A stretch of DNA of 10,162 bases from Entamoeba invadens IP1 (lineage: Eukaryota; Evosea; Mastigamoebida; Endamoebidae), in the NCBI RefSeq assembly GCF_000330505.1, contig NW_004191926.1, forward strand, positions 1-10,162. The letters are read 5' to 3'. This document shows positions 1 to 8,103 of the stretch, piece after piece; the first letter of the stretch is position 1, and each line of letters begins with the position of its first letter. Position numbers and translations under genes: made by a program. A model generated the notes under the pieces. The model searched no databases, had not been told where the DNA came from, and was given only the letters and a program-made list of their open reading frames with translations.

Positions 1-730
1 AACAAGTTCTATAATAAATTAATAATGAAATGATTAAATATTATAAAAGTCAAATAAACACAAGTGATAATTGTTAATTTTTTTTTATAATTAAAAAGTA
101 TTTTTTATTCTAATTAATATTTCGAATCACCTATATTTCATCTATAAAAACAAAATTAATCAATTATAATATATTTACATTTTTATAATTAATATTTTAC
201 TATTTTCAACATAACGAAAATAAAAATTTTTTGTTACTTGTGGTGTTTTAATTAATTTCATGTGTTTCCATATAAAATTTTGATACACTTTTTAGTTTAA
301 TTTAATAATAAAATTATAATTAAGTCGTGTTTTTCGTTGTTATTGTAAAAATCAACGAATTGAAAAAAATAATTTTATTTTCATTTTTTAAATGTTATAG
401 TATTGATTAAATTTGCGATTTTTGTATCAAATTCGGGTATGAAATTAATTTTTCGTGTTTTATAAACCAAAATATTTCATGATTTTGAAATAAGGAAATT
501 GTAGTGTAAGTAGAAAATTAAAAATCAAAAAATAAGACGCAAAAAATCGAAATAAGGGAAAATAATGATAAGTAAAACAGGTATAAATTTCGACAAAATA
601 TATTAATATCCCGAAAAACAAAAGAAAAAAATACTGTTTTAACGTGTCGGACTTTATGGCCCAAGTTTAAAAAGAAAAAGAAAGAATTGTGGTGTGACTT
701 TCTCCCCACTCTTTAGTTATAATAATTATC
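1..730. other. AT-rich non-coding flank
   Basis: This stretch is extremely AT-rich, with many A and T homopolymers and stop codons in all frames. The only ORF of note is a minus-strand reading of 63 codons at 518-709. It is dominated by Phe, Leu and Ile from A/T runs and has no recognisable domain, so I do not call it a gene. I see no RNA gene or clear repeat here. Confidence 0.6.
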
Positions 731-734
731 AATA

Positions 735-775
735 TATATAAAAGCGATTTCGGCCGGGCTGCCTGCCATAACCGT
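735..775 (+). promoter_or_regulatory. Candidate core promoter: TATA-like box plus GC-rich patch
   Basis: A good TATA-box match, TATATAAAAG at 735-744, runs straight into the most GC-rich short patch of the first 1.3 kb (about 744-775, including CGGCCGGGCTGCC). A TATA box followed about 25-35 bp later by a start site would place initiation near 765-780. No ORF follows closely: the next coding start is at 1965, past two repeat structures. It could be a real promoter with a long leader, the start of an older repeat, or chance, because TATA strings are common in this AT-rich sequence. The GC patch is the stronger sign. Confidence 0.22.
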
Positions 776-1060
776 AACATCTATTTTTGGTTTTCAATAT
801 AGTTAAATAGAAATAAAAACAACTATTTTATAGTTAATTTGTTACCGTTTTCAGTTGACAATGTTGAAAAATATGTGGAAAAACACAAAAAATGATAAAA
901 CAACTATATATTAAAGATATAATTTATAATAATTTATAGTAAATAATAAAAATATAAAAATAGACTCAAAATTAATGGAACAAAAAAATATGGCAGATGA
1001 TTGTTTTTAAATTTTAGTTAAAAATCATAAGTAATGGATTAAATTGTTACATAAAGGACG

Positions 1061-1166
1061 CAAACATCATTAATTTGATGTTTGTGTTTTAAAAAGTAAT
1101 ATGAACATCATATTAACGTCGTTTGTAATCAAAAGGAAATACAAACATCATAAATATGATGTTTGT
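1061..1166. repeat. Three tandem palindromic units, about 40-bp period
   Basis: Three related units start near 1061, 1102 and 1142. The first (1061-1084) has the arms CAAACATCA and TGATGTTTG around a 6-base loop. The third (1141-1166) has 10-base arms, ACAAACATCA and TGATGTTTGT, around another 6-base loop. The middle unit (about 1102-1125) keeps the left arm (GAACATCA) but has a diverged right arm (GTCGTTTG). Spacer sequence between units is also loosely similar. The regular 40-41 bp period and conserved palindromic core argue against chance in AT-rich DNA. Function is unknown. Confidence 0.75.
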
Positions 1167-1380
1167 ATAAATTTTTGTAAAATTAACAAAAAAATATTTT
1201 ATAGTTTACAAATGATTAAAATGAAAATCTAATTTATATTTTTAGATAAGCCACTTTGCACCCGTATTAATCGTAGGAAAGAGTAACTAATAAAAATAAT
1301 AAAAATTATAGTTTTTTTACATCCACTTTTTTAATTATGAAAAAAAGAGATTTTGATTATTATTATTAAATATAATTAAC

Positions 1381-1900
1381 TAGAGAGACGGGACGAAGGT
1401 CGAGGAAATGGGTTAATTTACTTCTTTTGTAGTTTAGGGATGTCCTCCCGCTATAAAGGGCGTATTTTCAAAACTATATAAGGAATCATATTTTTACAAT
1501 GAATTTACTATTATAAAAAATAATAATTTCCAAAAATAAATAAAAAAGTAAACAAACGCTATACTACAAGTAATTTTGGAATAAATAAATGGTTTTAAAA
1601 AAATAATCCAAATTAAAAATAATTTACGGAGTGACTCGAATATAAAATGAAAAAAATAAATGTTAAAACCAAAAAGTTATTATAAATTTATTTATTATTT
1701 TGTGTTTGTTTGTGATAAATATATTTTTGAAAATAATAATTTTTAATAGTAAATACATAGTAATATTATAACTCTATTCACAGTTTTGAAAACGCGGCGG
1801 ACATGAAAATAATAGAAAGGATGCCCTTAATAGCGGGATGACGTCTTTAAACCACAAGGTACATCTTTTAACCCATTTTACCTATCCTTCGTCCCCATGT
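1381..1900. repeat. Large imperfect fold-back inverted repeat (MITE-like)
   Basis: The two halves are inverted copies of each other. Left-arm blocks are GGACGAAGG (1391-1399), ATGGGTTAA (1408-1416), CCCGCTATAAAGGG (1447-1460) and ATTTTCAAAACT (from 1464). In reverse order and inverted they recur on the right as AGTTTTGAAAA (about 1782-1792), CCCTTAATAGCGGG (about 1824-1837), TTAACCCAT (1868-1876) and CCTTCGTCC (1886-1894). Weaker pairing continues inward, with TTTACTATT near 1504 against AATAGTAAA near 1745, and CAAACAAAC-type blocks near 1552 and 1705. The centre falls near 1640. Similar TATAATTAA and TATTAATTAA flanks could be a target duplication but are weak in AT-rich DNA. This is best read as an old fold-back or MITE-type element with no coding capacity. 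Confidence 0.6.
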
Positions 1901-1964
1901 CAGTCGTTTATATTAATTAAATCAATTAATTTTAACAATTGTTATAATAAAGATCCATACAAAC

Positions 1965-2758
1965 ATGAGCGAGAACCATCTTTTTGATGTAAAAAAAATT
2001 TCCGACCGTGTGGTCGTCATTAAAAAAGATTTTGAAGGGGACAAGTGGTTCGATCCCTACCCCCGCCAAGGTAAAAAATTGTTCATTTTTAACTTACGAA
2101 GTGGATGGGCAGAGTTCATCAACAGATTCAAGTCACGCTCACTCACCTCATCCAAGGTAGAGTTAATGATGAACAAAGGGAAGCTCAATGTTGCATCGTT
2201 CAGTTTCCTTCCGTTTGTTGTGCTTCCATTTCTAGATGTAATATACCTGGACACAACAACGAAGACGATGAGATCGTTTAGAAAGAAAGGACCAACAACT
2301 TTTAAGGAATTGATGGAGCTGCGATCAGAGTACATAAGTAACCTACAACAGAATACCGAGGCCCCGCAAGGTCAGCCAATGAAGTATTCGCCTACCATTT
2401 CTCCCACGAATAAGGGTAGTGAAGTTAGTCAAGTGACGGTTTCATGTGGGGAGGTCCCGAAAGGTCAACCAAAAAGCCACACAACCTCAGCAACCGGAAC
2501 TAAAGGTGTTGATAACCGGAAACTAAAATATACAAAATCAAAGCAAAGTCGATTGTCTCAAAAAGCCAGTAAAGCCAGGAATGAAAATTGGAGAGAAAAG
2601 TGCAAAAATCCCCCAAAAAACAGATGAAATTGCTCTTAAGAAATCGATTGATGAAAAGGAAATCATCATAATACCACACGATGATAATCCCAAACAACCT
2701 GATCAATACGAGAAATGCATCAACGACTTGAAAAAGATGCTAACTGACAGGTTAAATG
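1965..2758 (+). pseudogene. N-terminal part of the retroelement ORF, unrecognised domain
   Basis: This begins at ATG 1965 (MSENHLFDVKK), with in-frame stops upstream. Residues 1 to about 128 look globular, with a hydrophobic centre (SFLPFVVLPFLDVIYLD) and basic ends. I recognise no family and see no zinc finger or Myb domain of the sort usual at the start of R2/R4 proteins. Residues 130-215 are a Pro/Ser/Thr/Gln/Lys-rich linker containing a 31-residue imperfect duplication (EAPQGQP near 2358, EVPKGQP near 2451). The first frame stops at 2627. The reading continues in the next frame (MKIGEKSAKIPQ from 2581), so an indel probably lies in the A5-T-C5-A6 tracts at 2604-2620. The second frame runs without a stop into the MULE at 2759 and would end inside its repeat at 2841. 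Confidence 0.6.
2750..2758. repeat. Left 9-bp target-site duplication of the MULE
   Basis: GGTTAAATG directly abuts the left terminus of the MULE and is repeated exactly at 6530-6538. A 9-bp duplication is the usual length for Mutator-like elements. In both copies the retroelement frame reads Arg-Leu-Asn, and the coiled coil continues in the same frame beyond the right copy, which confirms this as the insertion point. Confidence 0.93.
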
Positions 2759-3027
2759 GGGAAAGGGACATTTCACCTAAAGACATTTCACCAAATTCTT
2801 TCCAAAACTTTCTTTTTTTGTATTTTATCAATAAAATTTAAAAATATAAAACGAGAGTTAGTATTTGGTCATATTGTTTCAAAAAATTACACATTTTTAT
2901 TTTTTTGTTCTGTCAGTTTTAACACTAACAATTTCAAACCAACTTATTTGACACTACATAAATTAAATTACCCAAAAATACAAAATTTAAAACAAGCTAT
3001 TTCAAAACTAATTATTCAAACTAATAA
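2759..3027. repeat. Left terminal inverted repeat of the MULE, 269 bp
   Basis: By eye this aligns to the inverse of 6261-6529 without gaps, with about 10 mismatches in 269 positions (roughly 96% identity). Half of the mismatches fall in the outermost 11 bases. The repeat carries an 11-bp subterminal direct repeat (GACATTTCACC at 2767-2777 and 2782-2792) and an AATAAA hexamer at 2830-2835. Confidence 0.93.
2767..2792. repeat. Subterminal direct repeat in the MULE end
   Basis: GACATTTCACC occurs at 2767-2777 and again at 2782-2792, a period of 15 bp. The right end holds the inverted counterpart (about 6496-6521), with one base change in the outer copy. Repeated short motifs just inside transposon ends often serve as transposase-binding sites. 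That role here is an inference. Confidence 0.55.
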
Positions 3028-3206
3028 ATATTTTCATTTAATGAACACATAAGACTTTAAAAAAATATTTTTGAATTATAAATTAATTATATTGTTACAA
3101 TGATAAATATGGATATAAATATTAATTATTCACATAATTGCAATTAATAATATAGTTAATTTAATATCTATTTTTAATCATATTTATAAAAATATTAAAT
3201 CAATAA

Positions 3207-3432
3207 GAGTTAGTCGGAAAACGTTGTCCCGTCGCCAAAGTTGTCCTGGGCTTTTTGGTCAATGAAAATTGTATAATATCGGGATCATCTTCGAAATATA
3301 AAAAACTTCGTTTCAGTTTTTTCCCAAATTTTTCAACTTTTACCTTATTCCCGGGGTTTTAAACAAATATTTGTGTTTAAATTGATAAAAAGGACAACGT
3401 TGGCGACTGGGACAATGTTTTACAACAAACTC
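3207..3432. mobile_element. Small inverted-repeat element nested in the MULE (MITE-like)
   Basis: Inverted arms of 41-42 bp at 3207-3247 and 3391-3432 share blocks such as AAAAC-TTGTCCC, GTCGCCAA and GTTGTCCT. They differ at about five positions plus one single-base gap. The whole element is about 226 bp with no coding capacity. The arms are notably richer in G and C than the surrounding MULE DNA. The outermost bases are GAGTT and AACTC, with TA dinucleotides close by on both sides, which would suit a Tc1/mariner-type MITE, but no clean target duplication can be fixed. The alternative is an internal structural part of the MULE. Confidence 0.55.
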
Positions 3433-4365
3433 TATCACAATTTTTAATGTAAAACCAAATTCAATTATAAAAACTAATATTCAAACTGAAATCAAAGTCG
3501 GTTCATAAAAAATCTTATGAATAATATTTGAATATAACAAAGTTTATATTATCAATTTTATTTTATTTTAATATTTTATTTAATAAATTAAACTGTTTTT
3601 TTCAAAAAAGTTTATCACATTAAATACTTGATATTTAAATAATAATTAAATAAAAACTTTTGTATAAAGATGATTTAACAATTTTTAAATTATACAATTA
3701 TATTGTTTACAAACAAGTTAAGGTAAAATGCATCAAACGAATAGTATATTTAATGTTTGATTATCACGTAATATGATACTTATTCTATTTGCATTTTATA
3801 AGCTATATTTTAAAAATCAATTAAAAACATGATTTATATTTTTTAATATTATTATTATTGCTTATCTTAAAATATTGTAAATATTTTAAGATATTTATTT
3901 TTAAAATTGAAACTTCAATGTTTTGAGATCAATAATGTTATTTTGAACAATTAAAAACTTCAGAAAGCTTTTAAACAATTTAATGAAATATTATATTTAT
4001 CAATATATATTATAATAATTAATTACAGTCAAATATGCCTATTTGTTAAAAATGTGTGAATAGAAAGTTTGTTTAATATTATAAGTTTGTTCCAAGAAAT
4101 AAATACCCGTTTTAATCAAACATAAATTTAAGATTCAAATACAAGATACTAAATTGTTTCATATCTTAATTATTAGTTGGTTTCAAATAAAAAACAAGTT
4201 CAAAAAACAATTTTACAATATAAAAAACTCTTCAAACTGTTTTTATTTATTCAATAATCAATAAAAACAAACAAATAATTTTGTTTGTATATTAAGATTC
4301 TATATTAATTATGTTTCAATTTAAATGTTATTATATTAAACAGTTATTATAAACACGAACATATA
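3433..4365. other. Non-coding AT-rich interior of the MULE, with a hairpin
   Basis: I see no gene here. Stops are frequent on both strands. A perfect 14-bp stem with a 3-base loop lies at 3863-3893 (arms ATCTTAAAATATT and AATATTTTAAGAT, plus one closing pair). AATAAA-type hexamers on the minus strand (TTTATT on the plus strand around 4242-4251) lie about 115 bp past the stop of the 4366-4650 ORF and could end the transposon transcript. Such hexamers are common by chance here. Confidence 0.5.
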
Positions 4366-4650
4366 TCAATACTCATTTAAGTTGCGATTTTCTTTAAATT
4401 CTCTGTCAATTTTTTGAATCAAAGAAAGATGCCGTTTTCTTTTTTTAACACTTGTTGTAATATGTTTATCACATTTAAATATATCATTTTGTTCTTCAAT
4501 TTCCATTGCAACACCTTGAACACAACTCGAATAATGATCTGTTATTTCTTCTGATATATGATGACACGTTTCTTCTTCGTGTATTTCTAGCATCATTTCA
4601 TCATTGTCCGATTTTTCTTCGTTTTCTGGAAAATCAAAAAATACTTCCAT
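4366..4650 (-). CDS. Small ORF after the MULE transposase, acidic then basic
   Basis: This 94-codon ORF starts at ATG 4650, ten bases after the transposase stop codon ends, in a different frame. The first half is strongly acidic, with many Glu and Asp residues. The last third has a basic cluster (VKKRKRH) that resembles a nuclear localisation signal, followed by a charged helix-like end. I recognise no domain. It may be a second MULE protein translated from the same transcript. It may also be the original C-terminal tail of the transposase, separated by an indel: a net one-base shift in the A7 tract (plus-strand T7 at 4679-4685) near the transposase end would join the frames. Codon content looks non-random for this AT-rich region, but the ORF is short enough that chance cannot be excluded. 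Confidence 0.4.
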   Translation of the reverse strand: MEVFFDFPENEEKSDNDEMMLEIHEEETCHHISEEITDHYSSCVQGVAMEIEEQNDIFKCDKHITTSVKKRKRHLSLIQKIDREFKENRNLNEY

Positions 4651-4660
4651 ATTAAGTTTG

Positions 4661-5976
4661 TCAGTTGTTTGTATTGTCTTTTTTTAAAAATTCTTCCAAG
4701 TTAAGTTCTTCACAATAATAGTTGATAGTCAAATTTTTCAACAATTCGTTTACTTCATCTTGCTTTCTGTTTGTTGGTTTAAAGTATCCATTTAAAGCTT
4801 TGTGATAATTCTTTTTGGTTTCATCAATAATGCCTTCAATTGTCTCAACAAACTTCCAAAATGAAGGGTTGGATAAAGCTAATAATCTCGAAAGTGTTGA
4901 ATGATAAACTTCACAGTCATTGTTGGTTCTCTTCTCTCTCATATATTGACACCAAAGTTCAATCGGATATAGTCCATACACCCACACTCTTTTAAAATAT
5001 TCAAAAACCTTATTAAAATCAATTGTGTGGACGTAGAGTGCACCAACGAAATTTACAGCAAATTCAATATCACAAGGTTTTAGGTAACAAACGGCTTCTA
5101 ACATCTTAATTGAAAATCTGAAATCTCCATCATTCAAATATTTTTCTTTCAACCCCAACGTGTTTATATACTTGTTTATTGCTTGACGTTGGTGAAACAT
5201 ACAACCATGGTGTTTAACTTTTTTAAATTCTTTTAGAACAGAAATAAGAGAATTTTCAAAATCGGTTATTACATCAATATCTCGTTCGAAACAAGTTGCA
5301 TTGCAATTCTGTTCTTTTATTAATTTTTCAATTGCTGTGACAAGTTGTTTATAGATAATTTTGGTTTTTTTCTTCATCAAACAATGCAAAATGGGATATA
5401 TTTGGCCATTTTTAATTGGCAGTGAATTGTATATAATTGATAAAATTGACGTGGACAACTTTGAAAAGTACCATCCATCATAACAGATGTGCACCTAGCA
5501 AGCATCATTAATTGTTCTGTATCCCCAAAAATGAAGATGTTTGAGTCACCACTTTTAAAAATAAGTTTTGATTCACCTACAGCTAAATCAATTTCTTCAC
5601 ATGTTTTCGGTTCTTTTTTTGTTGGTAAGTTTCGTTGAACATATTTTTCCAATGTTTCAGACTTCATACCTATTGAACTACGAGTATATTTTCTTATAAG
5701 AATTCTTCTTGGAGTTGATTTAGCTTGATTAGTCTTGAGATCTTTTCTTATAAAATTTATATAATTCTTTTTTAATAAATTTTGTTTTTCGTGTTTATGA
5801 ACGTTATTTCTGCCATACAAAAAGGTACCATCTTTTTGTTTGTTAATAGTGACTTTACAACCTTTAACAGAACATCTAAAATTCATTCTCCTTTTATTTA
5901 TTGGGTGAAATAAATATCCATCAACAACAGGTAACTCCTTATCTCTTTGACTATTGATACTCATCGTACTACACAT
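4661..5976 (-). pseudogene. FLYWCH/MULE transposase, one frameshift
   Basis: This would be a nuclear transposase that cuts at the element's terminal repeats. The N-terminal frame starts at ATG 5976. It shows a FLYWCH-type zinc finger with Cys35, Cys40, His60 and His62 (C-x4-C-x19-H-x-H), but Phe replaces the usual Trp before the first Cys. The MULE catalytic domain begins with MMDGTF (Asp168) and FYQLYTIH, both typical of the family. That frame stops at 5377. The rest is in the overlapping frame ending at 4661, with VITDFE (second Asp), HHGCMFHQRQ, and RTNNDCEVYH, whose Glu is the likely third catalytic acid. The sequence fits a single-base loss near 5380-5392. No slippery heptamer is evident, so I call it a mutation. 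Total length of about 440 residues is within the range of animal MULE transposases. The 277-codon frame's own ATG at 5494 is not a real start. Confidence 0.9.
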
Positions 5977-6260
5977 AAATACAAAATAATTAAAAATTAT
6001 TTATAGTCATAATTAAAGTCACAAAAATAATCAACAATTCAATTACATTTTAATAAAAAGTGACATAAAATTGTAATTTATTTAATTTAATTGTGTTTCA
6101 ATTTTTATAATTATTATGGATTTTTATGTGTTTTTATTTGTGATAATAATTTTATAAAAACGTGAGTAAATTAAAATTGTTATGATTTTAATTAAGTGTA
6201 AATAACAATAAATATTTAATTATTTTTATATATTTAAATACTTTATGATGATGGTTGTGA
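5977..6260. other. MULE region upstream of the transposase
   Basis: This is AT-rich non-coding DNA between the transposase ATG and the right terminal repeat. A transposase promoter should be here or inside the repeat, but AT-rich sequence gives many TATA-like strings and I cannot single one out. No ORF or structured repeat is evident. Confidence 0.4.
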
Positions 6261-6529
6261 TTATTAGTTTAAATAATTAGTTTTGAAATAGCTTATATTA
6301 AATTTTGTATTTTTGGGTAATTTAATTTATGTGGTGTCAAATAAGTTGGTTTGAAATTGTTTGTGTTAAAACTGACAGAACAAAAAAATAAAAATGTGTA
6401 ATTTTTTGAAACAATATGACCAAATACTAACTCTCGTTTTATATTTTTAAATTTTATTGATAAAATACAAAAAAAGAAAGTTTTGGAAAGAATTTGGTGA
6501 AATGTCTTTAGGTGAAATTTCCCCTAATC
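6261..6529. repeat. Right terminal inverted repeat of the MULE, 269 bp
   Basis: This is the inverse of 2759-3027, with equal length and no gaps. On the plus strand it contains an ATG at 6457 in the same frame as the retroelement fragment that follows. The fragment can therefore be read from a start supplied by the transposon (MIKYKKRKFWKEF, then into the coiled coil). Confidence 0.93.
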
Positions 6530-6538
6530 GGTTAAATG
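6530..6538. repeat. Right 9-bp target-site duplication of the MULE
   Basis: GGTTAAATG is identical to 2750-2758 and directly follows the outermost base of the right terminal repeat. The distance between the two copies is 3,780 bp, a multiple of three, so the retroelement frame is the same on each side. Confidence 0.93.
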
Positions 6539-7363
6539 ACTTCAACATGACACTCAAGGAAATCCAACAAACACAAACAACAATGGAACAAAAAATTGTT
6601 AACCTTGAGAAAACAGTAAAAAGCAAGCCCCACCAGAAAATAGATGATATAGTCACACAAGTCCTCAACTCGCCCAATTTTACAGATCATATCAAGGGTG
6701 TAGTAACAACACAAAACCACGACTTAAGAACCAGATTTGAAAAACATGAGTGTGGTGTGGACAAAAGACCAGATCGAATAGAAGACGATTTTTCTACAAC
6801 AAAACTTGGTTTCAAAGAAAAGATAAGCCAAATAAGCAACGAATTGAAAGATGTAGAAAATGTTGCCAATAAAACGGTAGATGCTATTAGAAAGGGCATG
6901 GACAAAAGTAGAGCAATTGTCGAGCAGCAACTCATTGTTCAAAGAAACATCACTGAACAAGAAAGAAACGTTGACAAACAACTAATTACAAGCTATGTTG
7001 AAGGAAATGTTACACAATTTAAACAAACAACTGTTAGTAACCAATTACTGATCAACCAAAAAATACAAAGTGTAGAGAGTGTGCAACATAACATGGGAAA
7101 TGGTCTCATGGCACTCAACAACAATATAGGAGCAGCCTTGACACAACAAAGTCAAGTGATCAACAACATTGGTGCAGTCGTCCAAAAAATGTGATTGCGA
7201 CTGGTCAGTTGGAGACCAGAATGAATGTCGTGGCGGGTGCAGTCAAACAAGTGATCAATATAGTACAGACGGACACAACCCTGAATCAGAGTACGACATC
7301 ACCATTACAGTTGCAACACAATCTGACAATACAACATCAACAGAACCCACAAATCACGTTTTG
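6530..7363 (+). pseudogene. Coiled-coil section of the retroelement ORF
   Basis: This continues the N-terminal fragment in the same frame after the MULE. It is rich in Gln, Asn, Lys, Val, Ile and Leu with heptad-like spacing (MTLKEIQQTQTTMEQKIVNL, then KEKISQISNELKDVENVANK), and near its end shows alternating Asn-Asn-Ile-Gly segments, as in a long oligomerising coiled coil. The listed frame stops at 7194. The pattern continues directly in another frame (TGQLETRMNVVAGAVKQVIN, to a TGA at 7362-7364), which implies an indel in the A6 tract at 7184-7189. A second indel near the T4 at 7359-7362 returns reading to the first frame. Coiled coils are known in ORF1 proteins of L1-type elements but are not typical of single-ORF R2/R4 proteins. 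No enzymatic motif is seen. Confidence 0.6.
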
Positions 7364-8103
7364 AGTCAGAGACTGAAAGAAAGAATGATTGTATATGCGC
7401 TAAAAATAATTTGATAGTAAATTATTGGAAAAAACTCTCCCAAGATGAAAGTATAGAAATACTCAAAAATCTCAATGTCGAAGTTTACAATCCCAACATG
7501 CTCAATAATCCAGTCAAGATGAGCAACTATCTCACAAACAAACTAAAACATGATGCTACTGAATACCTCAAAAGTGTGCTGAATGATAAGGAACTACTTA
7601 AAAAGTACAAATTAGAGCAAGTCATCAAAATACATAACAACAAAGAAATTGACTTTGCAAAATTCCGTGAGATATTGAACGACGAAATGGCTAAAGACCA
7701 TTCCGAGACTGCATATGTAAACTATTACAATAATACAAAGGTGATATCAAAACTGATGCAATATATTAACAATGGGATTCACCCAGTAATAGACACAATA
7801 AAACAGTATCAAAACTCGATATATACAGTATCACATGCATTGAGTAAATTTCTGCAAACAAAAATAAGTGTTCTCAACACTGTAAGCAGAGATGCGAAAT
7901 TCCTGGCTGTCATCAACAAATACACAGATCTCCTCAAGACTAAAAACTACACAAAACTTCGTCAATTGCTTTACAAGCATAAGTGTAATGATGAAATGGT
8001 AATCCAATTAACAAAAAACAAAATCACATATTTCAAATATCTTCGAAAGTGCCACTTGTATGAAATGGAGTTTCAAAAAACTGAAACAAGAAGAATAAAA
8101 TAA
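7363..8103 (+). pseudogene. Helical section before the RT in the retroelement ORF
   Basis: The frame is open from 7363 (ESETERKNDC...) to TAA 8101. The product is Lys/Asn/Leu-rich and predicted by eye to be largely alpha-helical, for example YWKKLSQDESIEILKNLNVE and the region from VISKLMQYINNG. Its last 25 residues (YFKYLRKCHLYEMEFQKTETR) resemble the basic helix that precedes the RT in R4-type proteins, where a run of Arg/Lys leads into a Phe-x-x-Asn/Arg segment. The resemblance continues past the stop (SKWFQFNKRNAERGE), so TAA 8101-8103 is a nonsense change inside the protein rather than its end. An apparent start at 7411 would be TTG and is not needed. Confidence 0.6.

Larger units (their letters stand above)
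2759..6529 (-). mobile_element. MULE-type DNA transposon with FLYWCH transposase
   Basis: This is a complete 3,771-bp element. It has 269-bp terminal inverted repeats at both ends, an exact 9-bp target duplication outside them, and a minus-strand transposase with a FLYWCH-type zinc finger and Mutator-like DDE domain. The long repeats, 9-bp duplication and transposase type agree independently. Animal MULEs of the Phantom type have this combination. It lies antisense to the retroelement it interrupts. The transposase has a frameshift, so this copy is probably non-autonomous now, but its ends could still be recognised by a related enzyme. The 1.3 kb between the left repeat and the small ORF at 4366 is non-coding and contains a further inverted-repeat element. 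Confidence 0.93.

Noticed and set aside
518..709. Minus-strand 63-codon ORF
   Set aside because: It is low-complexity Phe/Leu/Ile-rich sequence from A/T runs, with no domain or context.
740..780. tRNA or small nuclear RNA gene in the GC patch
   Set aside because: No cloverleaf arms, A/B box pair or terminator T-run at the right distance could be found.
1061..1166. CRISPR-like array
   Set aside because: There are only three units, the middle one is degenerate and the spacers are mutually similar. The eukaryotic context also argues against it.
2756..3052. Plus-strand 98-codon ORF at the left MULE end
   Set aside because: It lies almost entirely within the MULE terminal repeat and adjoining AT-rich DNA and has no coding features.
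5377..5494. Programmed -1 frameshift between the two transposase frames
   Set aside because: No slippery heptamer is visible before the TGA in the overlap. A single-base deletion is the simpler reading.
6447..6981. Minus-strand ORFs opposite the coiled-coil section
   Set aside because: These are shadows of the plus-strand coiled coil. One also runs into the MULE terminal repeat, which explains why its end matches the ORF at 2756-2841.
7169..7414. Cys-containing ORF read as a possible zinc-binding protein
   Set aside because: The neighbouring frame (about 7188-7361) continues the coiled coil far better, so this reading is a shadow frame between two indels.
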